From Cupriavidus phytohabitans (GTDB lineage: Bacteria > Pseudomonadota > Gammaproteobacteria > Burkholderiales > Burkholderiaceae), in contig NZ_AUFE01000007.1 in NCBI RefSeq assembly GCF_000426345.1, positions 144,821-208,820 of the forward strand: a DNA stretch of 64,000 nucleotides, written 5' to 3'. Numbering within the stretch: the stretch's first letter is position 1; each line of letters starts with the position of its first letter. The position numbers and the translations under genes are program-made. Of this stretch, positions 50,990 through 62,957 are shown in pieces. Below the pieces are notes generated by a model. That model was given only the letters and a program-made list of their open reading frames with translations, searched no databases and was not told the DNA's origin.

Positions 50990-51498
50990 GCCAACCGGAC
51001 CAGCGGGGTCTACCGTGGCGATCGTGGCCTGGCGCGGCTGCGCGAGTGGGCGGATGCGGGGCTGGCGTTCGCCGCCCTCGGCGCGCCGGTGCTCAACACC
51101 GGCATGGCCGTGGTGCCCGCGACCTTGCGCAGCGGCACGCTGGCCTCGCAGGGCGTGCTGGCCTTTGCGCTGCGCGATGGCAAGCTGCTGGAGGCGCGGT
51201 GGTTCCCGGACGAAGTCGCGCTGGAAGATGCGCGTTTCGGCGGCACGCCGGCGGTGCAGGGACCGGGCCCGGCCTTGAAAACGATTGAGGCCTTCGAGGC
51301 CGCCGCGTTGTCGAAGACGCTGCGCCAGGCACCCGACAACGATACCTTGCTGTCGCTCTATGCGCTCATGATGGACATGGTCGGGCGCGCCAAGTACGAC
51401 GCTGGGCTGCCCGGCGTGGCCTGCCGCGCGAGCAGGCCATGCGCGATTACGTGGCGCTGGTCAACCAGCTCAAGGCGGCGGAAACGCAATCCGCCTGA
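50990..51498 (+). pseudogene. Decayed NTF2-like / acyl-CoA-binding protein gene
   Basis: In one frame (about 50999-51417) the translation reads like the end of an NTF2-like domain (GDRGLARLREWADAGLAF, then LRSGTLASQGVLAFALRDGK) and runs into an acyl-CoA-binding domain (LSKTLRQAPDNDTLLSLYAL). The central part of that domain, normally FKQGxxGDVxGxRPG, is missing. It resumes at GRAKYDA and then shifts frame: the true C-terminus GLPREQAMRDYVALVNQLKA continues in another frame from 51418 to the TGA at 51496-51498. No proper start codon is seen. Truncation, internal deletion and frameshift mark it as a pseudogene. Confidence 0.75.
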
Positions 51499-51521
51499 AG
51501 CTGGCTGGGCTGCCAGTCGGG

Positions 51522-52319
51522 TCAGTTGCCGCTGAACACCGGCGCGCGCTTGTCCAGGAACGCCTGCACCGCCTCGCGGTGGTCGGCGGTCTGGTGCGAC
51601 AGGGCCTGGAAGCCGGCCGACAATTCCAGCAGCGTGTCGAGGCGGGTGTGCATGGCCTCGCGCATCAGCCGCTTGGCCAGCCGCACCGCGTGCGGCGGGT
51701 TGGCGGCGATGCGCCCGGCCAGCTCGTATGCGGTCGGCAGCAGTGCCTCGGGCGCCACCACGCGCGACACCAGGTTCCATTCCAGCGCGGTCTTCGCATC
51801 GATCGCCTGGCCGGTAAAGGTCATCTCGGCGGCTCGCGACAGTCCGATCACGCGCGGCAGCAGCCAGGCGCCGCCATCGCCGGGGATGATGCCCAGCTTG
51901 ACGAACGACTCGGCAAACTGCGCACGCTCGGAGGCGATGCGGATATCGCACATGCAGGTCAGGTCCAGCCCCGCGCCCATGGCGGCGCCGTTGACCGCGG
52001 CGATCACCGGCACTTCCAGGTTGAACAGCGCCAGCGGCAGGCGCTGGATGCCGCAGCGGTAGTCCTGCCGGATCTCCATGCCCGGCACCTGGCCGGAGGC
52101 CTGGCGTTCCATGTCATTGATGTTGCCGCCCGACGAGAACGCCGTGCCGGCGCCGGTGATGACCACGGCGCGCACGCTGCGGTCCGCATGGATGCGCTCG
52201 ATCGCGGCCAGGAACTCCGGCACCGCGGTGTTGCCGGTCAGCGGGTTGCGGCGCTCGGGCTCGTTCATCGTCAGCGTGACGATGTGGCCGTCCTGCTCGT
52301 AGAGGAGGAAGTTGCTCAT
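51522..52319 (-). CDS. Enoyl-CoA hydratase/isomerase family protein
   Basis: A 265-residue crotonase-fold enzyme. Oxyanion-hole segments are AFSSGGNINDM and VNGAAMGAGLDLTCMCDIRIAS; the catalytic region KLGIIPGDGGAWLLPRVIG carries Asp rather than the second Glu. GGAGAC upstream on the minus strand supports the start at 52319. It is the second crotonase in this area and lies apart from the thiolase cluster, behind the pseudogene. It probably belongs to fatty or aromatic acyl-CoA breakdown. Confidence 0.88.
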   Translation of the reverse strand: MSNFLLYEQDGHIVTLTMNEPERRNPLTGNTAVPEFLAAIERIHADRSVRAVVITGAGTAFSSGGNINDMERQASGQVPGMEIRQDYRCGIQRLPLALFNLEVPVIAAVNGAAMGAGLDLTCMCDIRIASERAQFAESFVKLGIIPGDGGAWLLPRVIGLSRAAEMTFTGQAIDAKTALEWNLVSRVVAPEALLPTAYELAGRIAANPPHAVRLAKRLMREAMHTRLDTLLELSAGFQALSHQTADHREAVQAFLDKRAPVFSGN

Positions 52320-52775
52320 GATGGGGGTCTCCGGGGGCATCGGGTTCGGTTGCTGGCGCCAAGGCTAAGGCAGGCGGGCCGGCCGCGTCCAATATTCATT
52401 TGTTGGCGGGCGATAGCGGTCATGTATCGATTGCCGGGCCGGTTCTCTTGCTCGGCAGTGCGCATTCAGCAAGTTATGCAGGGCGATGAATTCTTTCGTG
52501 CAGCCACTGGCAGGGCAGGCATGACTTGCGCAATACCCCCGGAATCCGGAAAGTAGGGGGCACGCCTGCCCGCTGCATTGCCAAGCCTGGATCTTTGCCC
52601 ATGACAGTCGCCGTACTCGCGATGGACGGATCGTCCGACAGCGTTGCCGCCGCCCGCCGCCAGGCCAGTCGCCCGCCGCTGGCCCGGCCCGTGTCCGTGC
52701 ATGTTGCCCATGCCTCGCCGGTGCGGGGCAGACCCGGCCCGCCGCGCGCGCCGGCCGCGGCCTGAGGCGGCGCCC
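52320..52775. other. Intergenic/leader region upstream of mrpA with nested inverted repeats
   Basis: 456 bp without a convincing gene, between the divergent crotonase and mrpA. It holds an inverted repeat GGGCAGGC (52513-52520) / GCCTGCCC (52564-52571) enclosing CCCCC/GGGGG arms (52536-52540 and 52556-52560) and an inner CCGG-AAT-CCGG hairpin. A small open frame ending at 52765 just before mrpA (from an ATG at 52601) has no recognisable similarity and is not called. Promoters for both flanking genes should lie here. Confidence 0.5.
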
Positions 52776-55582
<2,807 letters not shown>

Positions 55583-55583
<1 letters not shown>

Positions 55584-55966
55584 TGGCCGCCCTCTACGCC
55601 GTGACCATCGGCATCCTGGCTGCCTGCGGCATCTACCTGCTGCTGCGCGAGCGCGTCTTCACCGTGGTGCTGGGCCTGACGCTGCTGTCGTATGCGGTCA
55701 GCCTGTTCCTGCTCGGCATGGGCCGGCTGTCGATCGGCAAGCCGCCGGTGATCGTGCCCGGCGCCAGCTACGCCGATCCGCTGCCGCAGGCGCTGGTGCT
55801 GACCGCCATCGTGATCGCGTTCGGCATGACGGCGTTTGCCGTGGTGCTGGCGCTGCGTTCGCTGGGACTGACCGGCAGCGACCATGTCGATGCCGCCGGC
55901 GAGCCGGACGGCGCCACGGTGCCTGACCCGGATGGCGACGATGAAGCGCGAGGGCCACGGCCATGA
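55583..55966 (+). CDS. mrpC: Cation/H+ antiporter subunit C (NuoK-like)
   Basis: A 127-residue protein with three hydrophobic helices: YAVTIGILAACGIYLLLRERVFTVVLGLTLLSYAVSLFLLGMG, then the loop PPVIVPGASYADPLPQALVLTAIVIAFGMTAFAVVLALR, diagnostic for MrpC. The C-terminus is acidic and hydrophilic. Its ATG overlaps the mrpA stop (TGATG), so it is translationally coupled. Confidence 0.93.
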
Positions 55967-57501
55967 GCCACGCCGTGCTGCTTCCCATCCTGCTGCCGAT
56001 GTTCGCGGGCGCGCTGCTGACGGCGATGCCGGCGCAGGCCCTGCGCGCGCAGCGTGCAGTGTCCGCGGTAGCGACGCTGTTACTGCTGCCGGTGGCCGTC
56101 ATGCTGATGCAGCATGCGGCAACGGGCGCCCTCGACGTCTATGCGATGGGCAACTGGGCCGCGCCGTTCGGCATCGTGCTGCAGCTGGACCGCGCCGGCG
56201 CCATGATGCTGGTGCTGGCCGCGGTGCTGGCGCTCGCGGCGCTCGCCGCGGCAGGTGATGGCACCGCACGCCAGGGGCGGCATTTCCATGCGCTGTTCCA
56301 GTTCCAGTTGATGGGCCTGAACGGCGCGTTCCTGGCCGGCGACCTGTTCAACCTGTTCGTCTTCTTCGAGATCCTGCTGATCGCGTCCTATGCGCTGCTG
56401 GTGCATGGCGCCGGCCGCGCGCGCATCGGCGCCGGGCTCCATTACGTGATCCTGAACCTGGTCGCGTCGTCGTTCTTCCTGGTGGCGATCGGGGTACTGT
56501 ACGGGCTCAGCGGCACGCTCAACATGGCGCACCTGGGCTTGCGGCTGGCCGGCCTGCCGGCGCAGGACCTGCCGCTCGTTGTGGCCGCCGGCGTCATGCT
56601 GATGCTGGTGTTCGGGCTCAAGGCGGCGCTGTTCCCGCTGTATTTCTGGCTGCCGCGCGCCTATGCCAGTGCCACCGGCCCGGTCGCCGCGCTGTTCGCC
56701 ATCATGACCAAGGTCGGCATCTACGCCATGTTGCGCTGTGCCGCGCTGCTGTTCGGCGGCGAGCAGGGCTTGCTGGGGCCGTTCCTGCATGACTGGGTGT
56801 TTCCGCTGGCGCTGGTGACGCTGGCGATCGGCGGCATCGGCGCGGTGGCCGCCCGCACGCTGCGCGCGATGACAAGCTACCTGGTGGTGGCATCGGTGGG
56901 CTTGCTGTCGGCGTGCGTGGCGATGCAGACGCAGGCCGGCTGGGCCGCCGCGCTGTACTACCTGCCCAGCACCACGCTGTGCACGGCCGGGCTGTTCCTG
57001 CTGGCCGATGCGCTGGAGCCGGATCCCGCGCGCGATGGCGCGCCGCCAGTGGCCTCGCGGCTGGCCGGCGTGCTGTACCTGGTCGGCGTGCTCGCGGCGG
57101 TGGGCTTGCCGCCGTTGTCGGGCTTCCTGGGCAAGGCCATGATCCTGCGCGCGACCCCGGTGCCGTGGATGCCTGCGCTGTGGCCGGTGGTGCTGGTGTC
57201 GAGCCTGCTGCTGCTGATCGCGGCGTCGCGCACCGGCACGCGGCTGCTGTGGCGCCTGCCGCACGAGGCAGCGCAAGTACCGGAAGGCGCCGAGTATCTC
57301 GACGAGGGCCATCCCTTTGCCGCGCGCTCCCGCATGCGGCCGGATCCGCGCAAGCTGGCCTGCTGCGCGCTGCTGCTGGCGGGCAACGTCGCGCTGACCG
57401 TGTATGCGCGGCCGGCCACCGAATATATGGCGGACGCCGCCGCGCAACTGCTGGACCGCGCGGCCTACCTGCGGGCCGTGCTGCCCGCGCAGAAGGAGTA
57501 G
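55963..57501 (+). CDS. mrpD: Cation/H+ antiporter subunit D (NuoN-like)
   Basis: A 512-residue membrane protein with about 14 helices, the second proton-channel-like subunit of the Mrp complex. Motifs include GLNGAFLAGDLFNLFVFFEILLIASYALL with the key Glu, FGLKAALFPLYFWLPRAYASATGPVAALFAIMTKVGIYAMLR with channel Lys residues, and GLPPLSGFLGKAMILRA. It overlaps mrpC by 4 bp (ATGA). Confidence 0.93.
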   Translation: MSHAVLLPILLPMFAGALLTAMPAQALRAQRAVSAVATLLLLPVAVMLMQHAATGALDVYAMGNWAAPFGIVLQLDRAGAMMLVLAAVLALAALAAAGDGTARQGRHFHALFQFQLMGLNGAFLAGDLFNLFVFFEILLIASYALLVHGAGRARIGAGLHYVILNLVASSFFLVAIGVLYGLSGTLNMAHLGLRLAGLPAQDLPLVVAAGVMLMLVFGLKAALFPLYFWLPRAYASATGPVAALFAIMTKVGIYAMLRCAALLFGGEQGLLGPFLHDWVFPLALVTLAIGGIGAVAARTLRAMTSYLVVASVGLLSACVAMQTQAGWAAALYYLPSTTLCTAGLFLLADALEPDPARDGAPPVASRLAGVLYLVGVLAAVGLPPLSGFLGKAMILRATPVPWMPALWPVVLVSSLLLLIAASRTGTRLLWRLPHEAAQVPEGAEYLDEGHPFAARSRMRPDPRKLACCALLLAGNVALTVYARPATEYMADAAAQLLDRAAYLRAVLPAQKE

Positions 57502-57504
57502 GCC

Positions 57505-58008
57505 ATGCTGCATCGCCTGCTGCCGCATCCCTGGCTCAGCCTGATCCTGCTGCTCATGTGGCTGATGCTGACCAACAGCATCGCGCCCGGCCACTTGCTG
57601 CTGGGCGCGATGCTCGGCTGGGCCATTGGCCGCCTGGCCGACCGCTGGCTCGTGCTGGGCGCGTTCCGGCTGTCGCGTCCCGACCTGATCCTGCGCCTGG
57701 GCATCCATGTGCTGGTCGATATCGTCATGGCCAATATCGAAGTAGCCGTCCTGGTGCTGGGCCGCACGGCGCGGCTGCGGCCGGCCTTTATCGTGGTGCC
57801 GCTGGACGTGGAGCACGAACTGGCCACCACCGCGCTGATCAGCATCGTCTCGCTGAGCCCCGGCACGCTGTGCGCCGAACTGAGCGACGACCGGCGCGCG
57901 CTGCTGGTGCACGTGCTGGACCTCGAAGAAGAGGCGGCCCTGGTCGAACGCATCAAGTCGCGCTATGAAGTCCCATTGAAGGAGATCTTCCAATGCTTGC
58001 CATCGTGA
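57505..58008 (+). CDS. mrpE: Cation/H+ antiporter subunit E
   Basis: A 167-residue protein with two N-terminal hydrophobic helices (LSLILLLMWLMLTNSIAPGHLLLGAMLGWAIG) and a cytoplasmic domain with the MrpE pattern PLDVEHELATTALISIVSLSPGTLCAELSDDRRALLVHVLD. It starts 3 bp after mrpD (GGAG upstream) and its end overlaps mrpF by 16 bp. Confidence 0.93.
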   Translation: MLHRLLPHPWLSLILLLMWLMLTNSIAPGHLLLGAMLGWAIGRLADRWLVLGAFRLSRPDLILRLGIHVLVDIVMANIEVAVLVLGRTARLRPAFIVVPLDVEHELATTALISIVSLSPGTLCAELSDDRRALLVHVLDLEEEAALVERIKSRYEVPLKEIFQCLPS

Positions 58009-58265
58009 TACCGGTGTGCCTGGTCATCCTCGGGCTGGCCTTCCTGCTGACCTTTGCCCGGCTGCTGCGCGGGCCCAGCCTGCCGGACCGCATCGTGGCG
58101 CTCGATACGCTCAATATCAACGCCATCGCGCTGATCGTGCTGGTGGGCATCAGCCTGGATTCGGCGATGTTCTTCGAGGCTGCGCTCTTGATCGCCGTAA
58201 TGGGCTTTGTCGGCACGGTGGCGCTGTCCAAGTACCTGCAGCGCGGCGACATCATCGAATACTAG
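57993..58265 (+). CDS. mrpF: Cation/H+ antiporter subunit F
   Basis: A 90-residue protein of three hydrophobic helices, with LLRGPSLPDRIVALDTLNINAIALIVLVGI, the conserved Asp-containing MrpF motif, and FFEAALLIAVMGFVGTVALSKYLQRGDIIE. The start lies inside the end of mrpE, and AAGGAG is well placed about 7 bp upstream. Confidence 0.93.
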   Translation: MLAIVIPVCLVILGLAFLLTFARLLRGPSLPDRIVALDTLNINAIALIVLVGISLDSAMFFEAALLIAVMGFVGTVALSKYLQRGDIIEY

Positions 58266-58277
58266 GGAGCCACGGCC

Positions 58278-58622
58278 ATGCTGCATCCCGTCGCGGAATT
58301 CGTTGTCTGCGCGTTGCTTTTGATCGGCAGCGTATTCATGCTGGTGGGGGCGATCGGGCTGTTCCGCCTGCCGGATTTCTTCATGCGCCTGCACGGGCCC
58401 ACCAAGTCGACCACGCTGGGCGTGGGTGGTGTAGTGCTGGCGTCGGTGGCGTATTTCAGCTTCCGCGGCGATGCCAGCCTGCATGAGCTGCTGGTGGTCG
58501 CGTTTCTGTTCCTGACCGCGCCGATCAGTGCCCATATGCTGTCCAAGGCCGCGTTGCAGCGCCAGCTGCCGGTGGACCCGCGCACGCGCGGCAGCGGCTG
58601 GATGCCGCGCATCCGCGACTGA
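58278..58622 (+). CDS. mrpG: Cation/H+ antiporter subunit G
   Basis: A 114-residue protein with three helices and the MrpG/PhaG signature LVGAIGLFRLPDFFMRLHGPTKSTTLGVGGVVLASV, followed by LLVVAFLFLTAPISAHMLSKAALQ. It is the last gene of the Mrp operon and converges on the DUF72 gene with 16 bp between the stops. Confidence 0.93.
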   Translation: MLHPVAEFVVCALLLIGSVFMLVGAIGLFRLPDFFMRLHGPTKSTTLGVGGVVLASVAYFSFRGDASLHELLVVAFLFLTAPISAHMLSKAALQRQLPVDPRTRGSGWMPRIRD

Positions 58623-58638
58623 GGCCAGCCTCAATTCC

Positions 58639-59508
58639 TCATTCCTTCCGCAGCATGCGCATCAGGCGCTGCGCATCGAACGGCGCCTTGACCTTCTGGT
58701 CGTTATCGAAATAGCAGTAGACGTCGCGGTGCGCCGCCTTGCGCGGGCGCCGGGGCGAGATCCGCTGCGCATCGGCCGGTTCGTGGCCGCTCGCCCATTT
58801 GCCCAGCCGCGCCGCCCAGCGGTGCAGCGCCTTGTCGGAGTAGCTGCCACCGTACAGCGTCTGGCTGCCATGCAGCCGCAAGTAAAGGAAATCGCTGGTG
58901 ACGTCTTCGGCGTAAGGCCAGTCCGCCACGGCGTCGGAGATCACCAGCGCGACGCGATGGCGCCGTAGCAGCGCGGGGAAATCCGGCGTGCAGAAGCTGT
59001 CGTGCCGGATTTCCACGGCGTGCCGGATCCGGCGCCGGCGCCGCGTCTCGCACCAGGGCTGCTTGACCCGGCTGTCATGCTCGCGCGCCAGTTCGCGCGC
59101 GCTGTGGGTGTCGTGCGGCAGCAGGGCGAGGAAGCGCTCCATCCGCTCGGGATCGAAGGCGAAGTTTGGCGGGAACTGCCACAGCAGCGGGCCCAGCTTC
59201 TCCTCCAGCGCCAGCACGCCGGACGCCAGGAAGTTGGCCATGGCCGTGCGGGTCTTGTCGTCACGCACGCGCAGCATGTGCGTCAGGTAGCGCGATCCCT
59301 TGACGCTGAAGACAAAATCCTCGGGCGTGGCCTCGTACCACGCGCGATAGCTGCGCAGCGTCTGCAGCGCATAGTGGGAGCCGTTGATCTCGATCGAATC
59401 GACCGCCCGCGAGGCGAACTCCAGCTCGCGCCGCTGCGCCAGCCCCTTGGGATAGAACACGCCGCGCCACCCGTCGTAGCGCCAGCCCGAGATACCGATC
59501 CGGATCAT
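58639..59508 (-). CDS. DUF72 family protein (YecE-like)
   Basis: A 289-residue TIM-barrel-type protein of the DUF72 family. It starts IRIGISGWRYDGWRGVFYPKGLAQRRELEFASRAVDSIEINGSHYALQ and contains FVFSVKGSRYLTHM and LLWQFPPNFAFD, all typical. The Arg-rich insert near residue 170 (CETRRRRRIRHAVEIRHDSF) precedes the conserved AVEIRH. Biochemical function is not established for the family. The start at 59508 is the ATG directly before the conserved strand. Confidence 0.9.
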   Translation of the reverse strand: MIRIGISGWRYDGWRGVFYPKGLAQRRELEFASRAVDSIEINGSHYALQTLRSYRAWYEATPEDFVFSVKGSRYLTHMLRVRDDKTRTAMANFLASGVLALEEKLGPLLWQFPPNFAFDPERMERFLALLPHDTHSARELAREHDSRVKQPWCETRRRRRIRHAVEIRHDSFCTPDFPALLRRHRVALVISDAVADWPYAEDVTSDFLYLRLHGSQTLYGGSYSDKALHRWAARLGKWASGHEPADAQRISPRRPRKAAHRDVYCYFDNDQKVKAPFDAQRLMRMLRKE

Positions 59509-59598
59509 TGCCTTGCCCGTGTGTGCCCTGTACTTTTGCAATGACGCGCACCACGCGCGGTGCACGCTCCGTGCCCAACGTTACAGGGGGATAGCTCC

Positions 59599-59844
59599 AT
59601 GACCGCCATGCAAGTTTCGCGCCTTGACGCCTGCGCCTATCTGCTGCACCTGCTGCTGCAGCGCGTCGAAGTCAGCCAGCCCGGCTTTCTGGACGACCTG
59701 ATCGACGGCGTTGCCGCCGACCGCGCTGGCATGCCGCAGGTGCCTGACCGGGAACAGGCGCTGAGGGTATTTGACGAAGTGCTGCGTATGCTCGAATTTG
59801 CCAACGCACAGATGAAGGAGGCGCGGGCACTGGGGCGGCCCTGA
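59599..59844 (+). CDS. Small hypothetical protein
   Basis: An 81-residue, mainly helical protein (DACAYLLHLLLQRVEVSQPGFLDDLIDGVAADRAG, then QALRVFDEVLRMLEFANAQMKEA). It has a G-rich ribosome site (AGGGGGAT) 8 bp before the ATG at 59599, and codon use like its neighbours. No family is recognised. The amphipathic helices suggest a small cytosolic oligomer. It lies between DUF72 (divergent) and the converging CocE-type gene. Confidence 0.6.
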   Translation: MTAMQVSRLDACAYLLHLLLQRVEVSQPGFLDDLIDGVAADRAGMPQVPDREQALRVFDEVLRMLEFANAQMKEARALGRP

Positions 59845-59862
59845 GGCCACTCATGCCTTCGG

Positions 59863-61575
59863 TCAGCGTGTTGCGGGAATGACGGGCAGAAGCAGGAACG
59901 ACGGGTACTCCGCGCCCGTGTAAACGGTGGTCTGACCGGCGAATCGTTCAGGCCTGCGGTCCTCCGGGTGATCGTGCAGCAACACTGACGACCCGCGCAT
60001 CGACTTGCCATAAATCTGCGGATAGGGACCGGGCAGGTCGTGCTCGAAGTCCGAGCTGCCGACAGTCAACACCAGCCGGTAGCCCTTCGGGAAGACGAAG
60101 CACATCGGCCAGATCTCGACCTGCAGTTCGTAGATCTCATTCGGTTCGAGAAGCTGGATCTCCTCGTGCGTGTGCACGGGCTGATACGGCCTGGAGGCTT
60201 GAAGATCCAGCGTTCGGTGCGACGCTCTGAGCCAGCCTTGCCCGAGAGGTGCGTTGGGTTCTACCGCCCCCACGATCAGGTGCTCCTTCCCGTCCGGAGC
60301 AAAAGCCCGCAGCGTGAGGAACAGGTCCGCATCCCGGGCGGTCGTGGAGATCCAGAGCGTGGCCGCCAGCGGGCCGGTCACCTCGGTGTCGTGCTCGAAG
60401 GGTACGGTGCTGAAGCTCACCTTGCCTGCCATGCCGTCAAACGAGAGGCAAGAATCTGTCCCGGCCGGCTCCGAGCGCAGGGCCTGTGCGCCAGCGTCCA
60501 GGTACAGGGGCGTCCAGGCCGTGCGCGCCAATGGCCATTCATGCTCGTCGCGTTCCACGAAACGATCGACGTGGCGCACCTGCATCTTGATGGGCGGTTG
60601 CCGATCCCAGCCGTTGTCCTCGCCCTTGAGGAAGTGGTCGAAGAACCGCTTCTGAAGCGCAACGCCGTAATCCGTATAGAACTCCGTCCAATGCTCGAGT
60701 CCGTGCAACTCGAGCCACTTCTGCTTCGAGCCGGCCTCCAGGTAGCCTTGGACATTGCCGCGCAGGTGCAGGCCATGGCCACCCCAGTTGCCGCAGGAAA
60801 GCACCGGTACGTCGATCGCAGCCAGGTCCGCACGGCGGCCGTCGAAGTAGCTGTCAGTGATGAGTTCGGCGTTCGACTGCATCGCGTTGATATCGACGCG
60901 ATTGGCGAGCAATTCCCCGTCGCTGAGCTCTGCCGGTCCGGAGATCGGCAGCCCGTTGTTGGGGTTCACTCCCGCGCGCCGCCCCAGACCGTGCTGCACG
61001 GCTTCCACCTGCTTCGGATACCAGGCTAGCATGAACGTATTGAGGATGCCGCCGTGCCGGCAGGCGTCGCGATAGTAGTCCGAAAACCCCTCGAACGGGC
61101 AGATCGCGGCCAGATGCGGAGGACGCTTCGCCGCCACCAGCCATTGGGTGGCGCCGTAGTAGGAAACGCCGGCCAGGCCGATCTTCCCGTTGCTCCACGG
61201 TTGTTTCGCTGCCCATTCAATGCAGTCGTAGAAGTCCTGTGCCTCACGCGGGGAGAAGCAATCGATGACGCCCGGCGACCGGCCAGCGCCGCGCGAGTCC
61301 ACGCGAATGCAGATATAACCCAGCGGCACCCATCTCTCCGGATCCGCGGTTTCCCAGTTTGCGTGCTTGCCGCTGCTTCCCTTCAGGACTTCCGGGTGCC
61401 TGGTCGTGAGCGATTGCCATTGCGCAGCGAATCCCACCTGGAATGGCAGGCCCTTGGCGTACGGTCCGTAGGACATCAACACGGGGTAGCGTCCTTCCTC
61501 TTTCGGGCGAAAGACGTCGGCCCGAACTACCAAACCATCGTCCATGGGAATTTCAACGTCCCAATCGATTTGCAT
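59863..61575 (-). CDS. CocE/NonD-family alpha/beta hydrolase
   Basis: A 570-residue serine hydrolase of the X-Pro dipeptidyl-peptidase/cocaine-esterase group. The nucleophile Ser is in IGLAGVSYYGATQW; upstream are VLMSYGPYAKG and CIRVDSRGAGRSPG; the C-terminal jelly-roll domain contains GPLAATLWISTTARDADLFLTLRAF. Ribosome site CAGGAGAC precedes the ATG at 61575. Members cleave esters or amides such as cocaine and acylated amino acids. It lies on the minus strand downstream of fumarylacetoacetase, 61 bp away, suggesting a joint catabolic route. Confidence 0.88.
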   Translation of the reverse strand: MQIDWDVEIPMDDGLVVRADVFRPKEEGRYPVLMSYGPYAKGLPFQVGFAAQWQSLTTRHPEVLKGSSGKHANWETADPERWVPLGYICIRVDSRGAGRSPGVIDCFSPREAQDFYDCIEWAAKQPWSNGKIGLAGVSYYGATQWLVAAKRPPHLAAICPFEGFSDYYRDACRHGGILNTFMLAWYPKQVEAVQHGLGRRAGVNPNNGLPISGPAELSDGELLANRVDINAMQSNAELITDSYFDGRRADLAAIDVPVLSCGNWGGHGLHLRGNVQGYLEAGSKQKWLELHGLEHWTEFYTDYGVALQKRFFDHFLKGEDNGWDRQPPIKMQVRHVDRFVERDEHEWPLARTAWTPLYLDAGAQALRSEPAGTDSCLSFDGMAGKVSFSTVPFEHDTEVTGPLAATLWISTTARDADLFLTLRAFAPDGKEHLIVGAVEPNAPLGQGWLRASHRTLDLQASRPYQPVHTHEEIQLLEPNEIYELQVEIWPMCFVFPKGYRLVLTVGSSDFEHDLPGPYPQIYGKSMRGSSVLLHDHPEDRRPERFAGQTTVYTGAEYPSFLLLPVIPATR

Positions 61576-61636
61576 GTCTGTCTCCTGATCGGTTTGTCTT
61601 GCAAGAGTGGCGCGCCCCGGTATGGGTAAGAGACCG

Positions 61637-62950
61637 TCAGGCACACGTGGGGGCCGGCAGCACGGTCGCATGGTTGACGCCGAAACCAATCCGGGCGTAG
61701 TCCTGGCGCTCACACCAGCCGCGGAATACGACGGTGTCGCCGTCCTCAAGGAAGCCGCGTTGCTCGCCGTTGCCGATATCGACCGGTTGCGTCCCGGATA
61801 CTGTGAGTTCGATCAGCGCGCCGGCCTCGCCAGGCGAGGGACCCGAGATCGTGCCGCTGCCCAGCAGGTCGCCGCCCTGGAGATTGCAACCTCCCATGGT
61901 GTGGTGAGCAATCATCTGGCCCAGCGTCCAGTGCTGGTGGCGAAAACTGGTGCGGGTCAGCGTGCGTGGTTGCAGGTCCTGTGCCAACTGACGCGCGCTG
62001 CGTATCGAAACCCCCAGCTGGATGTCAAAGGCACCGGCCGCCTCATTCTGCGCCGAACGAAGGTAGTCAAGCGGCTGTGGGCGCTCCGGGGCGCGTGTCC
62101 AGCTCGCGCGGTAAGGCAGCAGCGCTTCGAGCGTGACGATCCAGGGCGATAGCGTGGTTGCGAAGTTCTTGGCGAGAAACGGCCCGAGCGGTTGCATCTC
62201 CCAGGCCTGGATATCGCGCGCGGACCAATCGTTGAGCAGGCAGAGCCCGAAGATGTGCTGCTGTGCCCTTGCCAGCGGGATAGGCGTGCCACGTTCATTG
62301 CCGATGCCAATCACCGCGCCCACTTCCAGTTCGTAGTCGAGACGCTGGCACGGTCCGTGCACGGGTGCTCCGCCGGGATCGGGACGGTACTGCCCCATCG
62401 GCCGATAGACCTGCTGGCCGCTGACGCCGATGGAAGACACGCGGCCGTGATACGCGACCGGCAGCCAGTCAAAGTTGGGATTCACCTCCAGCCCGAACTG
62501 GCGACAGCAGTTCACGGCATGGTCGAGCGAAGTATAGAAATCCGTGTAGTCGCCGATGCGTACCGGGACCGCAAACTCGGCCGCCGCCTGCGGCACCAGC
62601 GTTCCGCGTACTTGACGCTCATGCACACCTCCTGCCTCCAGCAGCGCAAAGACGCCGTGGCGCAATGCCCGCCAGGCGCTCGGACCCAGGTCCAGCAGTG
62701 CATTCAGCGTCGGCGCCGCGGCGGCCCGCGTAGCCTCGGCGGCCAGGTCTCGCAGGCAGCCTGTGTCATGCAACGCGGCCAGGTCGAGGATCTGGTCGCC
62801 GATCGCTACGCCGCCACGCCAGGCCTCGCCGCTGCCAGTCCGACGGAATATTCCGAGCGGAAGATTCTGCAGCGGAAAATCGCAGCCTGACGCATTGGCC
62901 GAGTCCAGCCAGCTGCGGCGGCAGGCATCATGGGTGTGGTTCAGTTCCAT
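61637..62950 (-). CDS. fahA: Fumarylacetoacetase
   Basis: A 437-residue two-domain fumarylacetoacetase splitting 4-fumarylacetoacetate to fumarate and acetoacetate. Active-site features are RIGDYTDFYTSLDHAVN with the metal-binding Asp, LPVAYHGRVSSIGVSG with the catalytic His, DYELEVGAVIG, LLNDWSARDIQAWEMQPLGPFLAKNFATTLSPWIV and GSGTISGPSPGEAGALIEL. No homogentisate dioxygenase (hmgA) is seen nearby. The start at 62950 follows the cyclase gene stop by 7 bp; an ATG at 62968 would overlap it. Confidence 0.93.
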   Translation of the reverse strand: MELNHTHDACRRSWLDSANASGCDFPLQNLPLGIFRRTGSGEAWRGGVAIGDQILDLAALHDTGCLRDLAAEATRAAAAPTLNALLDLGPSAWRALRHGVFALLEAGGVHERQVRGTLVPQAAAEFAVPVRIGDYTDFYTSLDHAVNCCRQFGLEVNPNFDWLPVAYHGRVSSIGVSGQQVYRPMGQYRPDPGGAPVHGPCQRLDYELEVGAVIGIGNERGTPIPLARAQQHIFGLCLLNDWSARDIQAWEMQPLGPFLAKNFATTLSPWIVTLEALLPYRASWTRAPERPQPLDYLRSAQNEAAGAFDIQLGVSIRSARQLAQDLQPRTLTRTSFRHQHWTLGQMIAHHTMGGCNLQGGDLLGSGTISGPSPGEAGALIELTVSGTQPVDIGNGEQRGFLEDGDTVVFRGWCERQDYARIGFGVNHATVLPAPTCA

Positions 62951-62957
62951 GGTGGGA

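Noticed and set aside
52601..52765. Small open frame just before mrpA as a leader peptide or gene
   Set aside because: No ribosome site or similarity; the Arg/Pro-rich end looks like non-coding GC-rich sequence.
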